Part shown: one piece after another, positions 24,723 to 33,670 of the stretch
Layout: each line of letters opens with the position of its first letter
How positions within the stretch are numbered: position 1 is the first letter of the stretch
Assembly (NCBI RefSeq): GCF_003065405.1
Contig: NZ_CP026947.1
Coordinates: 1,364,001-1,428,000, forward strand
Length of the DNA stretch: 64,000 nucleotides
Direction: 5' to 3'
Source of the DNA: Corynebacterium yudongzhengii
GTDB taxonomy: Bacteria > Actinomycetota > Actinomycetes > Mycobacteriales > Mycobacteriaceae
The notes under the pieces: model-generated
What the model was told of the DNA's origin: nothing
What the model saw: the letters and a program-made list of their open reading frames with translations, nothing else
Databases searched by the model: none
Made by a program: the position numbers and the translations under genes

Positions 24723-25739
24723 ATGTCGCGAAAGTCGAGCCGGAAGAAGCTGCACGAGACCGACAAGGACACCGGCCCTCAACTGGCGGTTACCGGCCGC
24801 TACCAGGTCATTGCGCGTGATCCCGGCAAGAAAGTCAAGCGCTCGACCCTCGCCGCCGGGGCGGTGCTCTGGCGCGGGGACCCCAGTGATGTCTCCTCCC
24901 TCGAGGTCGCGATCATCCACCGCCCGCATTACGATGACTGGTCGCTCGCCAAAGGCAAAGTCGATCCCGGCGAGTCGCTGCCGGTCACCGCGGTGCGCGA
25001 GATCGCCGAGGAGACTGGCTATGAGGTGCGGCTGGGCAAGCTGATCGGCAAGGTCAGGTACCCGGTGATGGATCGCACGAAGGTGGTCTACTACTGGACG
25101 GGCGAGGTGCTCGGCGGCGAGTTTACCCCGAACGACGAGGTCGATGAGATCCGCTGGGTCTCCTTCGATGAGGCCATGCAGCTGTTGAGCTACGCGGTGG
25201 ATACGCAGGTGCTCGCGAAGGCGAAGAAGCGCTTCCAGCTACCGGCGACCTCGCGCATCCTGTACGTGCGCCACGGGCGCGCACACCGGCGCCAGAACTG
25301 GGCGGGCGACGATAACCTGCGCCCGCTGGATAAGAAGGGCCGGCGCCAGGCCGAGATGCTCGTGCCGCTGCTGGCTGCGTGGCGCCCGGAGCGCATCTAC
25401 TCGGCGCTGCCGGATCGCTGCCAGCACACCATTAGCCCGCTTGCCGACGAGCTCAATCACGACATCACCGTCGACGAGCGCTTCGGCGATGCCGTCTACG
25501 AGCGTGATCCGGACGCCGCGCGGGCCGCGATCCAGGAGGTCATCGCCGAAGGCGGCACGTCGGTTATCTGCTCGCAGGGGCTGACGATCCCCGCGATGAT
25601 CGAGGATCTCGTCTCCCGCGGACGGTTGCCCATCAACGACGAGATCAAGTCGAAGAAGGGCAGCGTGTGGGTCTTGAGCTTCCACGACGGCAAGCTCACC
25701 GGGGCTGACTACCTCGCCAGCCCCCTGCCGGTGAAATAA
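24723..25739 (+). CDS. Nudix hydrolase with C-terminal histidine-phosphatase domain (MutT1-like)
   Basis: A 338-residue two-domain protein. Residues ~35-165 form a Nudix domain with a complete Nudix box: [20 protein letters not shown], then TG. Residues ~175-335 form a phosphoglycerate-mutase-like domain with the catalytic YVRHGRAH. The combination is that of mycobacterial MutT1, which hydrolyses 8-oxo-dGTP/8-oxo-GTP and diadenosine polyphosphates. AAAGGAG stands just before the ATG at 24723, fixing the start; the upstream frame lies inside gpsA. Confidence 0.9.
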   Translation: MSRKSSRKKLHETDKDTGPQLAVTGRYQVIARDPGKKVKRSTLAAGAVLWRGDPSDVSSLEVAIIHRPHYDDWSLAKGKVDPGESLPVTAVREIAEETGYEVRLGKLIGKVRYPVMDRTKVVYYWTGEVLGGEFTPNDEVDEIRWVSFDEAMQLLSYAVDTQVLAKAKKRFQLPATSRILYVRHGRAHRRQNWAGDDNLRPLDKKGRRQAEMLVPLLAAWRPERIYSALPDRCQHTISPLADELNHDITVDERFGDAVYERDPDAARAAIQEVIAEGGTSVICSQGLTIPAMIEDLVSRGRLPINDEIKSKKGSVWVLSFHDGKLTGADYLASPLPVK

Positions 25740-25758
25740 GCGCTAGCGCGCCACCGAG

Positions 25759-26349
25759 CTAGCGCGACACCGCCGGCTTGAACGCCGGGCGCTGGGCCTC
25801 GTAGTCGGCGATGGCGTCCTCGTTGCGCAGGGTCAGGCCGATGTCGTCGAGACCCTCGGCAAGGCGCCAGGCGGTGTAGTCGTCGATCTCGAAGCGGTAG
25901 AGGTTGCCGCCGACGCTCACAGAGCGGTCCTTCAGCGAGACGGTGATCTCGTCGCCGGGGTTTTGCTCGAGGTACTTCCAGATCAGCTCGATGTCGGCCT
26001 CCTCCATGACTCCGGCGACGAGCCCGGCCTTGCCGGCGTTGCCGCGGAAGATGTCGGCGAAGCGCGGCGAGAGCACGACCCTAAAGCCGTAGTCCATGAG
26101 CGCCCACACGGCGTGCTCACGCGAGGAGCCGGTGCCGAAATCCGGGCCGGCGACCAGCACCGAGCCGTTTTTGTAGGCGTCCTGGTTCAAGATGAAATCA
26201 TCGTTGGCACGCCAGTTGGCGAACAGGCCGTCGTCGAAACCCGTGCGCGAGACGCGCTTGAGGTAGACGGCCGGGATGATCTGGTCGGTATCGACGTTGG
26301 AGGCGCGCAGCGGGACGCCGACACCGGTATGGGTGGTGAACTTCTCCAC
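25759..26349 (-). CDS. leuD: 3-isopropylmalate dehydratase small subunit
   Basis: A 196-residue subunit that works with LeuC to isomerise 2- to 3-isopropylmalate in leucine synthesis. The swivel-domain marks are visible: VDTDQIIPA (about 20), [17 protein letters not shown] (about 68-84) and [15 protein letters not shown] (about 96-110). It lies 30 bp after leuC on the same strand. Length is normal. Confidence 0.96.
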   Translation of the reverse strand: MEKFTTHTGVGVPLRASNVDTDQIIPAVYLKRVSRTGFDDGLFANWRANDDFILNQDAYKNGSVLVAGPDFGTGSSREHAVWALMDYGFRVVLSPRFADIFRGNAGKAGLVAGVMEEADIELIWKYLEQNPGDEITVSLKDRSVSVGGNLYRFEIDDYTAWRLAEGLDDIGLTLRNEDAIADYEAQRPAFKPAVSR

Positions 26350-26379
26350 GGTAATTCGTCCTTTCCGAAGGCTTCGTGC

Positions 26380-27807
26380 CTACAGGTCGGCGGGGCTGGC
26401 GAGGTGTCCGGTCACCGCGGTGGCGGCGGCGACTAAGGGGCTGACAAGGTGCGTGCGACCGCCGGGGCCCTGGCGGCCCTCGAAGTTGCGGTTCGACGTC
26501 GAGGCGGAACGCTCGCCCGGCTGGAGCTGATCCGGGTTCATGCCCAGACACATCGAGCAGCCGGCGGTGCGCCATTCGGCGCCGAAGTCGGTGAAGATCT
26601 TGTCCAGTCCCTCTTCCTCGGCCTGGGTTTTGACCTGCGTGGACGAGGGCACCACCAGCATGCGGGTATCGGCGGCGATGCGGCGGCCCTTGACCACCTC
26701 GGCGGCGGCGCGCAGGTCCTCGATGCGCGCGTTGGTGCAGGACCCCAGGAACACGGTGTCGATCGCGATATCGCGCAGCGGCGTGCCCGGGGTGAGATCC
26801 ATATATGCCAGGGCCTTCTCGGCGGCGGCCTTCGCGCCCTCGTCGCCGAAGCTCTCCGGATCCGGCACGGTCTCGCCTAAGCCCACGCCCTGGCCGGGGT
26901 TGGTGCCCCAGGTGACAAAGGGTGTCAGCTCGTTGGCATCGAGGTGGACGACGGTGTCGAACTCCGCGCCCTCGTCGGTGGGCAGGGACTTCCAGTACTC
27001 GACGGCGGCGTCCCAGGCCGCGCCCTTCGGGGCGAACTCGCGGCCCTCGACGTAGTCGAAGGTCTTCTGATCGGGCGCGATCATGCCCGCGCGGGCGCCG
27101 GCCTCGATGGACATGTTGCAGATGGTCATGCGCGCTTCCATCGACAGCTTCTCGATGGCCTCGCCACGGTATTCAATGACATGGCCCTGGCCGCCGCCGG
27201 TGCCGATCTTCGCGATGATCGCCAGAATGATGTCCTTGGCCGTCACGCCCTGCTGCAGCTCGCCGGAGACTTCCACGGCCATGGTCTTAAAGGGCTTGAG
27301 GCTCAGCGTCTGGGTGGCCATGACGTGCTCGACCTCGCTGGTGCCGATGCCGAAGGCCATCGCGCCGAACGCGCCGTGGGTGGAGGTGTGACTGTCTCCG
27401 CACACGATGGTCATGCCCGGCTGGGTAATGCCCAGCTGGGGGCCGACGGTGTGCACGATGCCCTGCTGGATATCGCCCATCGGGTGCAGGCGCACGCCGA
27501 ACTCCTCGCAGTTCTTGCGCAGGGTCTCGACCTGCGTGCGCGAGGTCTGCTCCCGGATCTCGAGCAGGCTGCCGGTCTCAATGCCCTCGGTGGGCACGTT
27601 GTGGTCCTCGGTGGCCAGGTGCAGATCCGGGCGCCGCATGGCGCGGCCGTTCATCCGCAGCCCGTCGAAGGCCTGGGGGCTGGTGACCTCGTGCAGGAGC
27701 TGGAAGTCGATGTAGATGAGGTCGGGAGCGCCGTTGTCGCCGGCGGTGATGACGTGGTCGCGCCACACCTTTTCGGCGAGCGTGAGCTTCTTCTTTCCGT
27801 CTGTCAT
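26380..27807 (-). CDS. leuC: 3-isopropylmalate dehydratase large subunit
   Basis: A 475-residue aconitase-family subunit holding the 4Fe-4S cluster. [14 protein letters not shown] (about 135-148) and the cluster cysteines in [14 protein letters not shown] (about 350) and [15 protein letters not shown] (about 412-426) are present. AAGGGA precedes the ATG. It is transcribed with leuD and divergently from the IclR-type regulator, the leuCD/ltbR arrangement of corynebacteria. Confidence 0.97.
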   Translation of the reverse strand: MTDGKKKLTLAEKVWRDHVITAGDNGAPDLIYIDFQLLHEVTSPQAFDGLRMNGRAMRRPDLHLATEDHNVPTEGIETGSLLEIREQTSRTQVETLRKNCEEFGVRLHPMGDIQQGIVHTVGPQLGITQPGMTIVCGDSHTSTHGAFGAMAFGIGTSEVEHVMATQTLSLKPFKTMAVEVSGELQQGVTAKDIILAIIAKIGTGGGQGHVIEYRGEAIEKLSMEARMTICNMSIEAGARAGMIAPDQKTFDYVEGREFAPKGAAWDAAVEYWKSLPTDEGAEFDTVVHLDANELTPFVTWGTNPGQGVGLGETVPDPESFGDEGAKAAAEKALAYMDLTPGTPLRDIAIDTVFLGSCTNARIEDLRAAAEVVKGRRIAADTRMLVVPSSTQVKTQAEEEGLDKIFTDFGAEWRTAGCSMCLGMNPDQLQPGERSASTSNRNFEGRQGPGGRTHLVSPLVAAATAVTGHLASPADL

Positions 27808-27896
27808 GTCTTGATCCCTTAAACTTCGTTTACCATGATGGGCAGTGGTGAAGTAACCGTTGCCGTCTCACTTCATGGGACGTTATTATCCGTTGT
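27808..27896. promoter_or_regulatory. leuC/ltbR divergent promoter region with inverted repeat
   Basis: An 89-bp control region. TGAAGT (27849-27854) and ACTTCA (27870-27875) form a spaced inverted repeat that could bind the regulator. On the plus strand a TATTAT box at 27884-27889 lies 7 bp before the ltbR ATG with no ribosome site (leaderless). On the minus strand AAGGGA serves leuC. Autoregulation and leuCD repression are inferred from known LtbR biology. Confidence 0.5.
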
Positions 27897-28595
27897 ATGG
27901 GACAGTATAACGCAGAGTCCGGCATCAAGGTCCTCGATCGCGCTGTGGCGTTGATCCGGGCATGCTCCAACGGGCCGTTGAGCCTCAACGAGCTGTGCGA
28001 GCGCACCGGTCTTCCCCGCGCCACCGTCCACCGGCTGGCCACCGCCTTAGAGGTCCACTCCCTGCTCACCCGCACCGAGGAAGGCCATTGGGCGCTCGGC
28101 TCCATGATGATCACGGGCCCGTCGTCACTCATCGAAGCCGCCGGCCCCATCATGGATGAGCTCTGCACCACCACGGGCGAATCCGTCCAGCTCTACCAAC
28201 CCAGCGGCCACACCCGCACCTGCATCGCCGCCGTCGAACCGCCCACCGGCCTCCACAACGTGGTGCCCGTCGGCTCGCAACTCACGCTCCAATCGGGCTC
28301 AGCGGCGAAGGTTATCCTCGCCCACTCCCCTTACTCCCTGGTAGAAGAGCTTCTCGACGACGCCACCTTCGACCTCCCCGAGCTCGAAGAAGTACGCCGG
28401 AAAGGACTCAGCGAATCCGTCGCCGAACGCGAAGTCGGCCTCGCCAGCCTCTCGGCCCCGATCACCGACGGAAACGGCGACCTCGTAGCGGTGCTGTCCA
28501 TCTCGGGGCCGGCAGACAGGCTCCGCCCCTCACCGGCCGGGGTGTGGGGCCGAGAGCTTCTCGACGCCGCCCGCCAACTCTCCACCACCCTCTAA
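27897..28595 (+). CDS. ltbR: IclR-family transcriptional regulator (LtbR)
   Basis: A 232-residue IclR-type regulator. The N-terminal winged helix (about 8-65) contains LSLNELCERTGLPRATVHRL, and the C-terminal effector domain contains PVGSQLTLQSGSAAKV and ESVAEREVGLASLSAPI. Divergent location beside leuCD identifies it as the orthologue of C. glutamicum LtbR, which represses leuB, leuCD and trp genes; that regulation is established there and inferred here. The transcript appears leaderless. Confidence 0.88.
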   Translation: MGQYNAESGIKVLDRAVALIRACSNGPLSLNELCERTGLPRATVHRLATALEVHSLLTRTEEGHWALGSMMITGPSSLIEAAGPIMDELCTTTGESVQLYQPSGHTRTCIAAVEPPTGLHNVVPVGSQLTLQSGSAAKVILAHSPYSLVEELLDDATFDLPELEEVRRKGLSESVAEREVGLASLSAPITDGNGDLVAVLSISGPADRLRPSPAGVWGRELLDAARQLSTTL

Positions 28596-28653
28596 GCACG
28601 CGCGTTCGAACACTCAGCGAGTAAGTGTCCACCGCGCTTGAGAAGATAAGGAC

Positions 28654-29142
28654 ATGACAGACAACACCCCTTCGCGTGCCGAGATCGCCACCTCCTGGAA
28701 GCTCCTCCCCCAAACCCCCGATACCAAAGACCAGGCCGAGCTCGCCGAGCAGCGCGCCCGGCGCTACCGTCCCAATCTGCTGAAAAAGACGGCGGCGTGG
28801 GCCTCGGTGGGCTTCGGCACGTTCACGCTCATGGTGTCCCTGTTCGATCCCCAGGAGGACGGACTCAGGTGGCTCGCCGGCTCCCTCATTTTGTCGGTGA
28901 TGGTGGCCCTACCAGGGGCCTACTGGCTGTGGAACAACCACCGCGATGTCCGCACGCTGGAGAACTGGATCAGCGCGCATCGGAGCCAGGAGGAGCTGTC
29001 GCAGCTTCTGGTCGGGGCGGAAAAGAATCTCGTCGGGCCTCCGCCGAACCTGCCCCTACTTCCGAAGCGCCGGTGGGCGGTTGTGGCCCTGGTGTGCTTC
29101 GTACTCGTGGTTGTGGGAGGAAGCATTCTGCCGACGGGTTAA
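28654..29142 (+). CDS. hypothetical membrane protein, 162 residues
   Basis: A small protein with a hydrophilic N-terminus (residues 1-45, charged), a pair of hydrophobic segments near 48-62 and 74-94 (GSLILSVMVALPGAYWLW), a charged loop, and a last membrane segment near 142-158 (VVALVCFVLVVVGGSIL). GATAAGGACATG gives a reasonable ribosome site. No family recognised. Composition fits the chromosome. Confidence 0.65.
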   Translation: MTDNTPSRAEIATSWKLLPQTPDTKDQAELAEQRARRYRPNLLKKTAAWASVGFGTFTLMVSLFDPQEDGLRWLAGSLILSVMVALPGAYWLWNNHRDVRTLENWISAHRSQEELSQLLVGAEKNLVGPPPNLPLLPKRRWAVVALVCFVLVVVGGSILPTG

Positions 29143-29262
29143 GGAGCTCGCTTGTGGGGATTGTCCGCTAGCGCCATCGCTATAAAGGCCATCACACCTC
29201 ATCCAGCTGCTAGGGTGAGCTGCAGCTAGGTGCTTGAAGTCCGAGAGGAGGAACTCGCGGCC

Positions 29263-29626
29263 ATGACCTCGTCTTTTTACCCCACGACGTCGCGGACCCA
29301 CCGACAGATCGAGAGCTACGTCTATCTCTTCGACAAAATTGAGCGCGAGAAGCTCCTCCTTTTCATCTCTGCCCCGAATAGATGAGCATATTGATCGCGC
29401 GGTTGGTATGTCCCGGGGCCCGGGGTGGGAGTTCTTCGGCGACACCCTCAAAGACTTGATCCGTCGCGACGACATTCAGGGGTTGAAAGAAGTTCTGCTG
29501 GATCCGGACGAGGATCGCTACCGATCTGTTAGCCCACTAATCATGCTTCTGATGACACCCGAAGATGGTCAACGGTTTCGGCCGCCCCACCGAGTAATAA
29601 CCGCCGATATGCTCACCGTGGATTGA
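29263..29626 (+). pseudogene. frameshifted small hypothetical gene
   Basis: An ATG at 29263 preceded by AGAGGAGG opens a frame (MTSSFYPTTSRTHRQIESY...) that stops after about 40 codons at TGA near 29383. Just there the next frame, open from before 29339, continues with RIDEHIDRAVGMSRGPGWEFF to a stop at 29626. Together they would make one protein of about 121 residues, so a single-base frameshift near 29380 is likely. Family not recognised. Confidence 0.5.
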
Positions 29627-29634
29627 ATAAAACA

Positions 29635-29664
29635 AGGCAGCCAGTGCCTAAGCACCGACTGCCT
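29635..29664 (-). terminator. rho-independent terminator of tRNA-Glu (1)
   Basis: The hairpin AGGCAGCCAGTGC / GCACCGACTGCCT (two G-U-type mismatches) is followed on the minus strand by TTGTTTTATT. It lies downstream of the minus-strand tRNA-Glu and may also serve the plus-strand gene ending at 29626. Confidence 0.7.
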
Positions 29665-29703
29665 CGTTCAGTTATATGCGCGGTCACATAAACCGCACCG
29701 TGG

Positions 29704-29776
29704 TACCCCGTACGGGATTCGAACCCGTGTTACCGGCGTGAGAGGCCGGCGTCCTAGGCCTCTAGACGAACGGGGC
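29704..29776 (-). tRNA. tRNA-Glu (CTC), copy 1
   Basis: A 73-nt cloverleaf: acceptor GCCCCGT with ACGGGGT, anticodon stem CCGGC/GCCGG around loop CTCTCAC (anticodon CTC), T-arm with GGTTCGAATCC. CCA is not encoded in full. The sequence is identical over all 73 nt to the copy at 37583-37655. Confidence 0.95.
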
Positions 29777-29937
29777 TCGTTCGCCATCTGCACTTGTGCG
29801 TTGCAGACCAGACAAATGTAAACCATGGTGGAATTTAAGAACAAATCAGCAGGTAAACACGCAATTCGTCGGCGTTAAACACATCGGCATTCACGCGATA
29901 GTATTGTTGGATCCGTCTATTTTTCGAGGAGCCCTTG

Positions 29938-30567
29938 GTGAGCACAGACAACCGCCCTGATGTCGATATTCGCGAGCGAACCGACGAACCCGTGCGCGAC
30001 ATCGCCCGCTTAGTCGGCACCGCGTTTGCCGATGAGACCTTCACCCGCCTCGCCCTCGGCAAGCGTGCGGCCAGCCAGGACAACCTCACCCGACTCTTCG
30101 AGTTGCAGCTCACCGACCACCTCTCCCGCGGCGGTCTGATCGATCTCGCCTACCTCGAGGGCGAACTCGTCGGCGCCGCGCTATGGGAGCGCCCTGACGG
30201 TGACCGCGGCTCGCTCAAGAGCGTGCTCAGCCAGGCTGTGGACTACCTGCGCCTGGTGCGTTGGCGGGCACTGCGCTCTTTCGTCGGCCAGCTCAAAACC
30301 GACTTCGCCCGCCCCAACCGGAAGCACTGGTACATGCACCTGCTCGCCGCAGACCCCTCAACCCAAGGCAAGGGCGTGGGCTCTTCCCTCCTACGCCGTG
30401 GGCTACAGCGCTTGAAAGGCGGCGAGCCCGCCTACCTCGAGTCCTCCAACGATGGCACCACCCGGTTATACGAGAAGTTCGACTTCCTCACCGCCGGACG
30501 GATCCGCCTGTGGCCGGGCTATGAGATCGGCAGGATGTGGCGGCCGGCGTCGGCAAGCCAACGCTAG
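29938..30567 (+). CDS. GNAT-family N-acetyltransferase
   Basis: A 209-residue acetyltransferase fold. The acetyl-CoA-binding motif A is HLLAADPSTQGKGVGSSLLRRG (about 136-157; Q/RxxGxG/A form is QGKGVG), followed by YLESSNDGTTRLYEKFDFL, the usual motif B region. GAGGAGC lies before the GTG at 29938, which I take as the start; a TTG one codon upstream is in frame. It is the first gene of the segment between the two tRNA-Glu copies. The substrate is unknown. Confidence 0.85.
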   Translation: MSTDNRPDVDIRERTDEPVRDIARLVGTAFADETFTRLALGKRAASQDNLTRLFELQLTDHLSRGGLIDLAYLEGELVGAALWERPDGDRGSLKSVLSQAVDYLRLVRWRALRSFVGQLKTDFARPNRKHWYMHLLAADPSTQGKGVGSSLLRRGLQRLKGGEPAYLESSNDGTTRLYEKFDFLTAGRIRLWPGYEIGRMWRPASASQR

Positions 30568-30847
30568 AAGCCCCGCCCAAAAAGGAAACCCCGGCCCCTG
30601 AGTGATCAGAAGCCGAGGTGTTTGCATGCCCATATCCCCTTTACAGTGGCGCACCCCGTGGTGTCCGTCCGGACCGGTGGCGGAAGTCTCGTGCACCCGG
30701 GTTCGTGCTCACCCGTAGCGCCGTCCGCGGTTATCTCGTGGGGTCTGGGGCATCCTGACGGGATGCGCCGGGGATCGGTCGACAACTGTGGTTCGCGTTT
30801 CGCCTGTCGCTCCTGCTTCCCGCATCTCTGGCGTCGTGAAGTCTGGA

Positions 30848-31072
30848 TTATGGCGATGCCGCGTTGAGGCGTTTAGCGATCCATGCGTCGAAGGTTCTTT
30901 CCGGGAACTTCGCCCATATGGTCTCCTCACTGTCGTCTTCTGATGCCCCGAAGCGTTTCTCTTCTCTCAAGAACCGCTCCGTTAAAGCTGATCCTAGTCC
31001 GCCGCCGAGATAGGTAAAGGGTTTCGCAGAATTAGGAACTGGTCTTAACCCCGCCGAGCGCCGAGCCGCAGG
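30848..31072 (-). pseudogene. 5'-truncated coding remnant
   Basis: On the minus strand a 74-codon open stretch encodes protein-like sequence (FTYLGGGLGSALTERFLREE ... KFPERTFDAWIAKRLNAASP) ending at TAA, but it contains no usable start codon before the upstream in-frame stop. It looks like the C-terminus of a lost gene. Family not recognised. The remaining bases from 30568 to 30847 show nothing I can name. Confidence 0.35.
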
Positions 31073-31149
31073 TCACGCCGCCGCGTCCGCCACGTGGTTC
31101 GGGGGTAACCGTTTCCCCTGGCGAACAGCACCTTTTTAAACTGCTGGGT

Positions 31150-32508
31150 ATGAATGCTGTTCTGGTCGCGGTGATCGTCATGCTGGTGCTGGCGCTCGTG
31201 CGCGTACATGTGGTTCTCGCGTTGTTCATCGGCGCGCTGGTCGGCGGCCTGCTCGCCGGACTCGGCCTCGACGGCACGATGGTCGCCTTCCAGGAGGGCT
31301 TATCCGGCGGCGCGCAGATCGCGCTGAGTTACGCGCTGCTGGGCGCGTTCGCGATGGCCGTCGCCAATTCGGGGCTGCCGCGGCTGTTGGCCCAGGGCAT
31401 CGTCACCCGACTGGGCACTAATAGTGCCGGCACCACGGAGAAGGTCACCGCCACGACCAAGTGGCTGCTGTTCGCGGGCATCCTCGCGATGGCGGTCATG
31501 AGCCAGAACCTCATTCCGGTGCACATCGCGTTCATCCCGCTGCTCATCCCGCCGCTTTTGGTGGTGTTCAACCGCCTGCAAATCGATCGCCGCGCCGTCG
31601 CCGCGATCATGACGTTCGGCCTCATCACCACCTACATGTTCGTGCCCGTCGGCTTCGGCTCGATCTTCCTCTACGACATCCTGCTGGGCAACATCTCCGA
31701 GGCCGGCATGGATGTCTCCGACATCAACATCATGCAGGCGATGGCGATCCCGGCGGCGGGCATGCTCGTAGGCATGCTGGTGGCGGTGTTTATTTCTTAT
31801 CGACGCCCCCGCCACTACGAAGATAAACCCATCGTCGGGGCAGAAACCGCCGACGCCGAGCGGCCGATCTCCAAGTACAAGGTGGTGGTCGCCCTCATCG
31901 CGATCGTGGTGACCTTCGTCATCCAGGTCGTCATGCAGGCGCTGGGCACCGAGGCGAACCCGCTGCTCGTCGGCGCGCTCGCCGGCCTGGCCGTCTTCAT
32001 GGTCACCGGCGCGATCAACCTCAAAGAATCCGACGACGTCTTCACCGCCGGCATGCGCATGATGGCGCTCATCGGCTTCATCATGATCACCGCCCAGGGC
32101 TTCGCCTCGGTCATGTCCGCCACCGGCGAGATCGAAGCGCTGGTCGATGCCACCGCCGCGCTTTTCGACGGCAACAAGCCCGCCAGCGCCCTGGCCATGC
32201 TTCTCGTCGGCCTCGTGGTCACGATGGGCATCGGCTCCTCGTTCTCCACGCTGCCGATCATCGCCACCATCTACGTCCCGCTGTGTATGTCGCTGGGCTT
32301 CTCCCCCATGGCGACGGTCGCGATCATCGGCGCGGCCGGAGCGCTTGGCGACGCCGGCTCCCCCGCCTCCGACTCCACCCTCGGATCGACCTCCGGCCTG
32401 GACGCCGACGGGCAACACGACCATATCCGCAAGACCGTCATCCCGACTTTCATTCACTTCAACATCCCGCTGGTCATCGCCGGATTCATCGCCGCCATGG
32501 TGCTCTGA
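31150..32508 (+). CDS. NhaC-superfamily Na+/H+ antiporter-type transporter (YuiF-like)
   Basis: A 452-residue polytopic membrane protein of the Na_H_antiporter/YuiF group, annotated elsewhere as Na+/H+ antiporter or amino-acid (histidine) permease. About 11-12 hydrophobic segments are visible. Family marks include MSQNLIPVHIAFIPLLIPPL (about 118-137) and the conserved GDAGSPASDSTLGSTSGL with DGQHDHI (about 397-425). ATG at 31150 starts directly with a membrane helix; no clear ribosome site. Substrate assignment between cation and amino acid is open. Confidence 0.8.
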   Translation: MNAVLVAVIVMLVLALVRVHVVLALFIGALVGGLLAGLGLDGTMVAFQEGLSGGAQIALSYALLGAFAMAVANSGLPRLLAQGIVTRLGTNSAGTTEKVTATTKWLLFAGILAMAVMSQNLIPVHIAFIPLLIPPLLVVFNRLQIDRRAVAAIMTFGLITTYMFVPVGFGSIFLYDILLGNISEAGMDVSDINIMQAMAIPAAGMLVGMLVAVFISYRRPRHYEDKPIVGAETADAERPISKYKVVVALIAIVVTFVIQVVMQALGTEANPLLVGALAGLAVFMVTGAINLKESDDVFTAGMRMMALIGFIMITAQGFASVMSATGEIEALVDATAALFDGNKPASALAMLLVGLVVTMGIGSSFSTLPIIATIYVPLCMSLGFSPMATVAIIGAAGALGDAGSPASDSTLGSTSGLDADGQHDHIRKTVIPTFIHFNIPLVIAGFIAAMVL

Positions 32509-32578
32509 CGACGCACATGCGCCTTCGAGGTCTACCCTGTGGAAGTAGCAACCACACCCGAAGGATAAGGAGCACATC

Positions 32579-33670
32579 ATGGGCATTGCGGCACAATCAC
32601 TGCGGCTGGATAACGATGAGGTGGGAAAGGTCGTCGATAAGCATCTTCTCGACACCGCCTCCATCATCTCCGCGCCGAACGGGGCGGAGACCTACCTCGT
32701 GGCCTACGGCTCGCGCGACGCCGAGGGCCTGCCGTACAAGGCGACCGGGCTGGTCACCCTGCCTGCAGGCGAAGCCCCCGAGGGTGGCTGGCCGGTGCTG
32801 AGCTGGGCGCACGGCACGACCGGGCTGGCGCGGGAGGCGGCGCCGTCTTTGGCGCTGAAGACGCACCCGGACGAGGAGGCGCTGGTGATGTCGGCGCAGG
32901 ATTACCTGAAGGTGTGGCTCGATAAGGGCTTCGCCGTCGTGCAGCCCGACTACGAGGGCTTAGGCACGGTGGGCAAGGGTACGTATATGGATCGGCACTC
33001 GCTGGCCTCTGCGGTCAACGAGCTCGTGCGGGCGGCGCGCGCGGAGTTCGAGCTTTCCGAATCCTGGTACAACACCGGCTGGAGCCAGGGCGGTTTCGCG
33101 GCCGTGTCGGCCGCCTCCGCCGACGACGTAGCCTCCGGGCTGGTCATGACTCTGGCGATCGCCCCGGGAGATACCCTCGTGCCCACCGAGATTCCGGCGA
33201 ATCAGGCGCAGTCGCTGTTCGCCGAGGTCGACGAGGAGCGCCTCACTTACAACTCCTATGCCGTCCAGGGCGCGATGAACTTCAACCCGAAGATCGTCGC
33301 GGAAGACTTCCTCAACGACAAGGGCCTGGAGGCGCTGGAGCTGGCCTCGCGGCTGTGCCTGACGGAGTTCAAGCACGAAAACACGATCCACGGCCGCGAG
33401 ATCATGCGGGAAAACCCACAGCTCAAACCGCTTCTCGAGCACCTCTACAGCAACTCCATGGTGCACATGCACCCCACGACCCCGGTGCGGATCTTCATCA
33501 GCGAAGACGACGGGATCATCGACTACGAGCAGATCAGCACCGCCGCGAAGGGGCTGCAGGAGAACGAGGGCACCGACGTCGAGATCATCGTGCGCCGCGG
33601 CGTGGAGCACCGCGGCATGGTGCGCCGCGCCATCGAGGACCAGACCCCGATCGTCGATGCCCTACAGTAA
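32579..33670 (+). CDS. secretory-lipase-family (LIP) alpha/beta hydrolase without signal peptide
   Basis: A 363-residue alpha/beta hydrolase of the LIP (secretory lipase) type. The oxyanion region is LSWAHGTTGLA (about 78-88), QPDYEGLG is typical of the family, and the nucleophile is Ser in TGWSQGGFAA (about 165-174). A late Asp (SEDDGIID) and His (VEHRG) can complete the triad. AAGGATAAGGAG precedes the ATG. No signal peptide is present, unlike most LIP members, so it probably acts inside the cell. Its last 148 bp overlap the reading frame of the convergent amidohydrolase. Confidence 0.82.
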   Translation: MGIAAQSLRLDNDEVGKVVDKHLLDTASIISAPNGAETYLVAYGSRDAEGLPYKATGLVTLPAGEAPEGGWPVLSWAHGTTGLAREAAPSLALKTHPDEEALVMSAQDYLKVWLDKGFAVVQPDYEGLGTVGKGTYMDRHSLASAVNELVRAARAEFELSESWYNTGWSQGGFAAVSAASADDVASGLVMTLAIAPGDTLVPTEIPANQAQSLFAEVDEERLTYNSYAVQGAMNFNPKIVAEDFLNDKGLEALELASRLCLTEFKHENTIHGREIMRENPQLKPLLEHLYSNSMVHMHPTTPVRIFISEDDGIIDYEQISTAAKGLQENEGTDVEIIVRRGVEHRGMVRRAIEDQTPIVDALQ

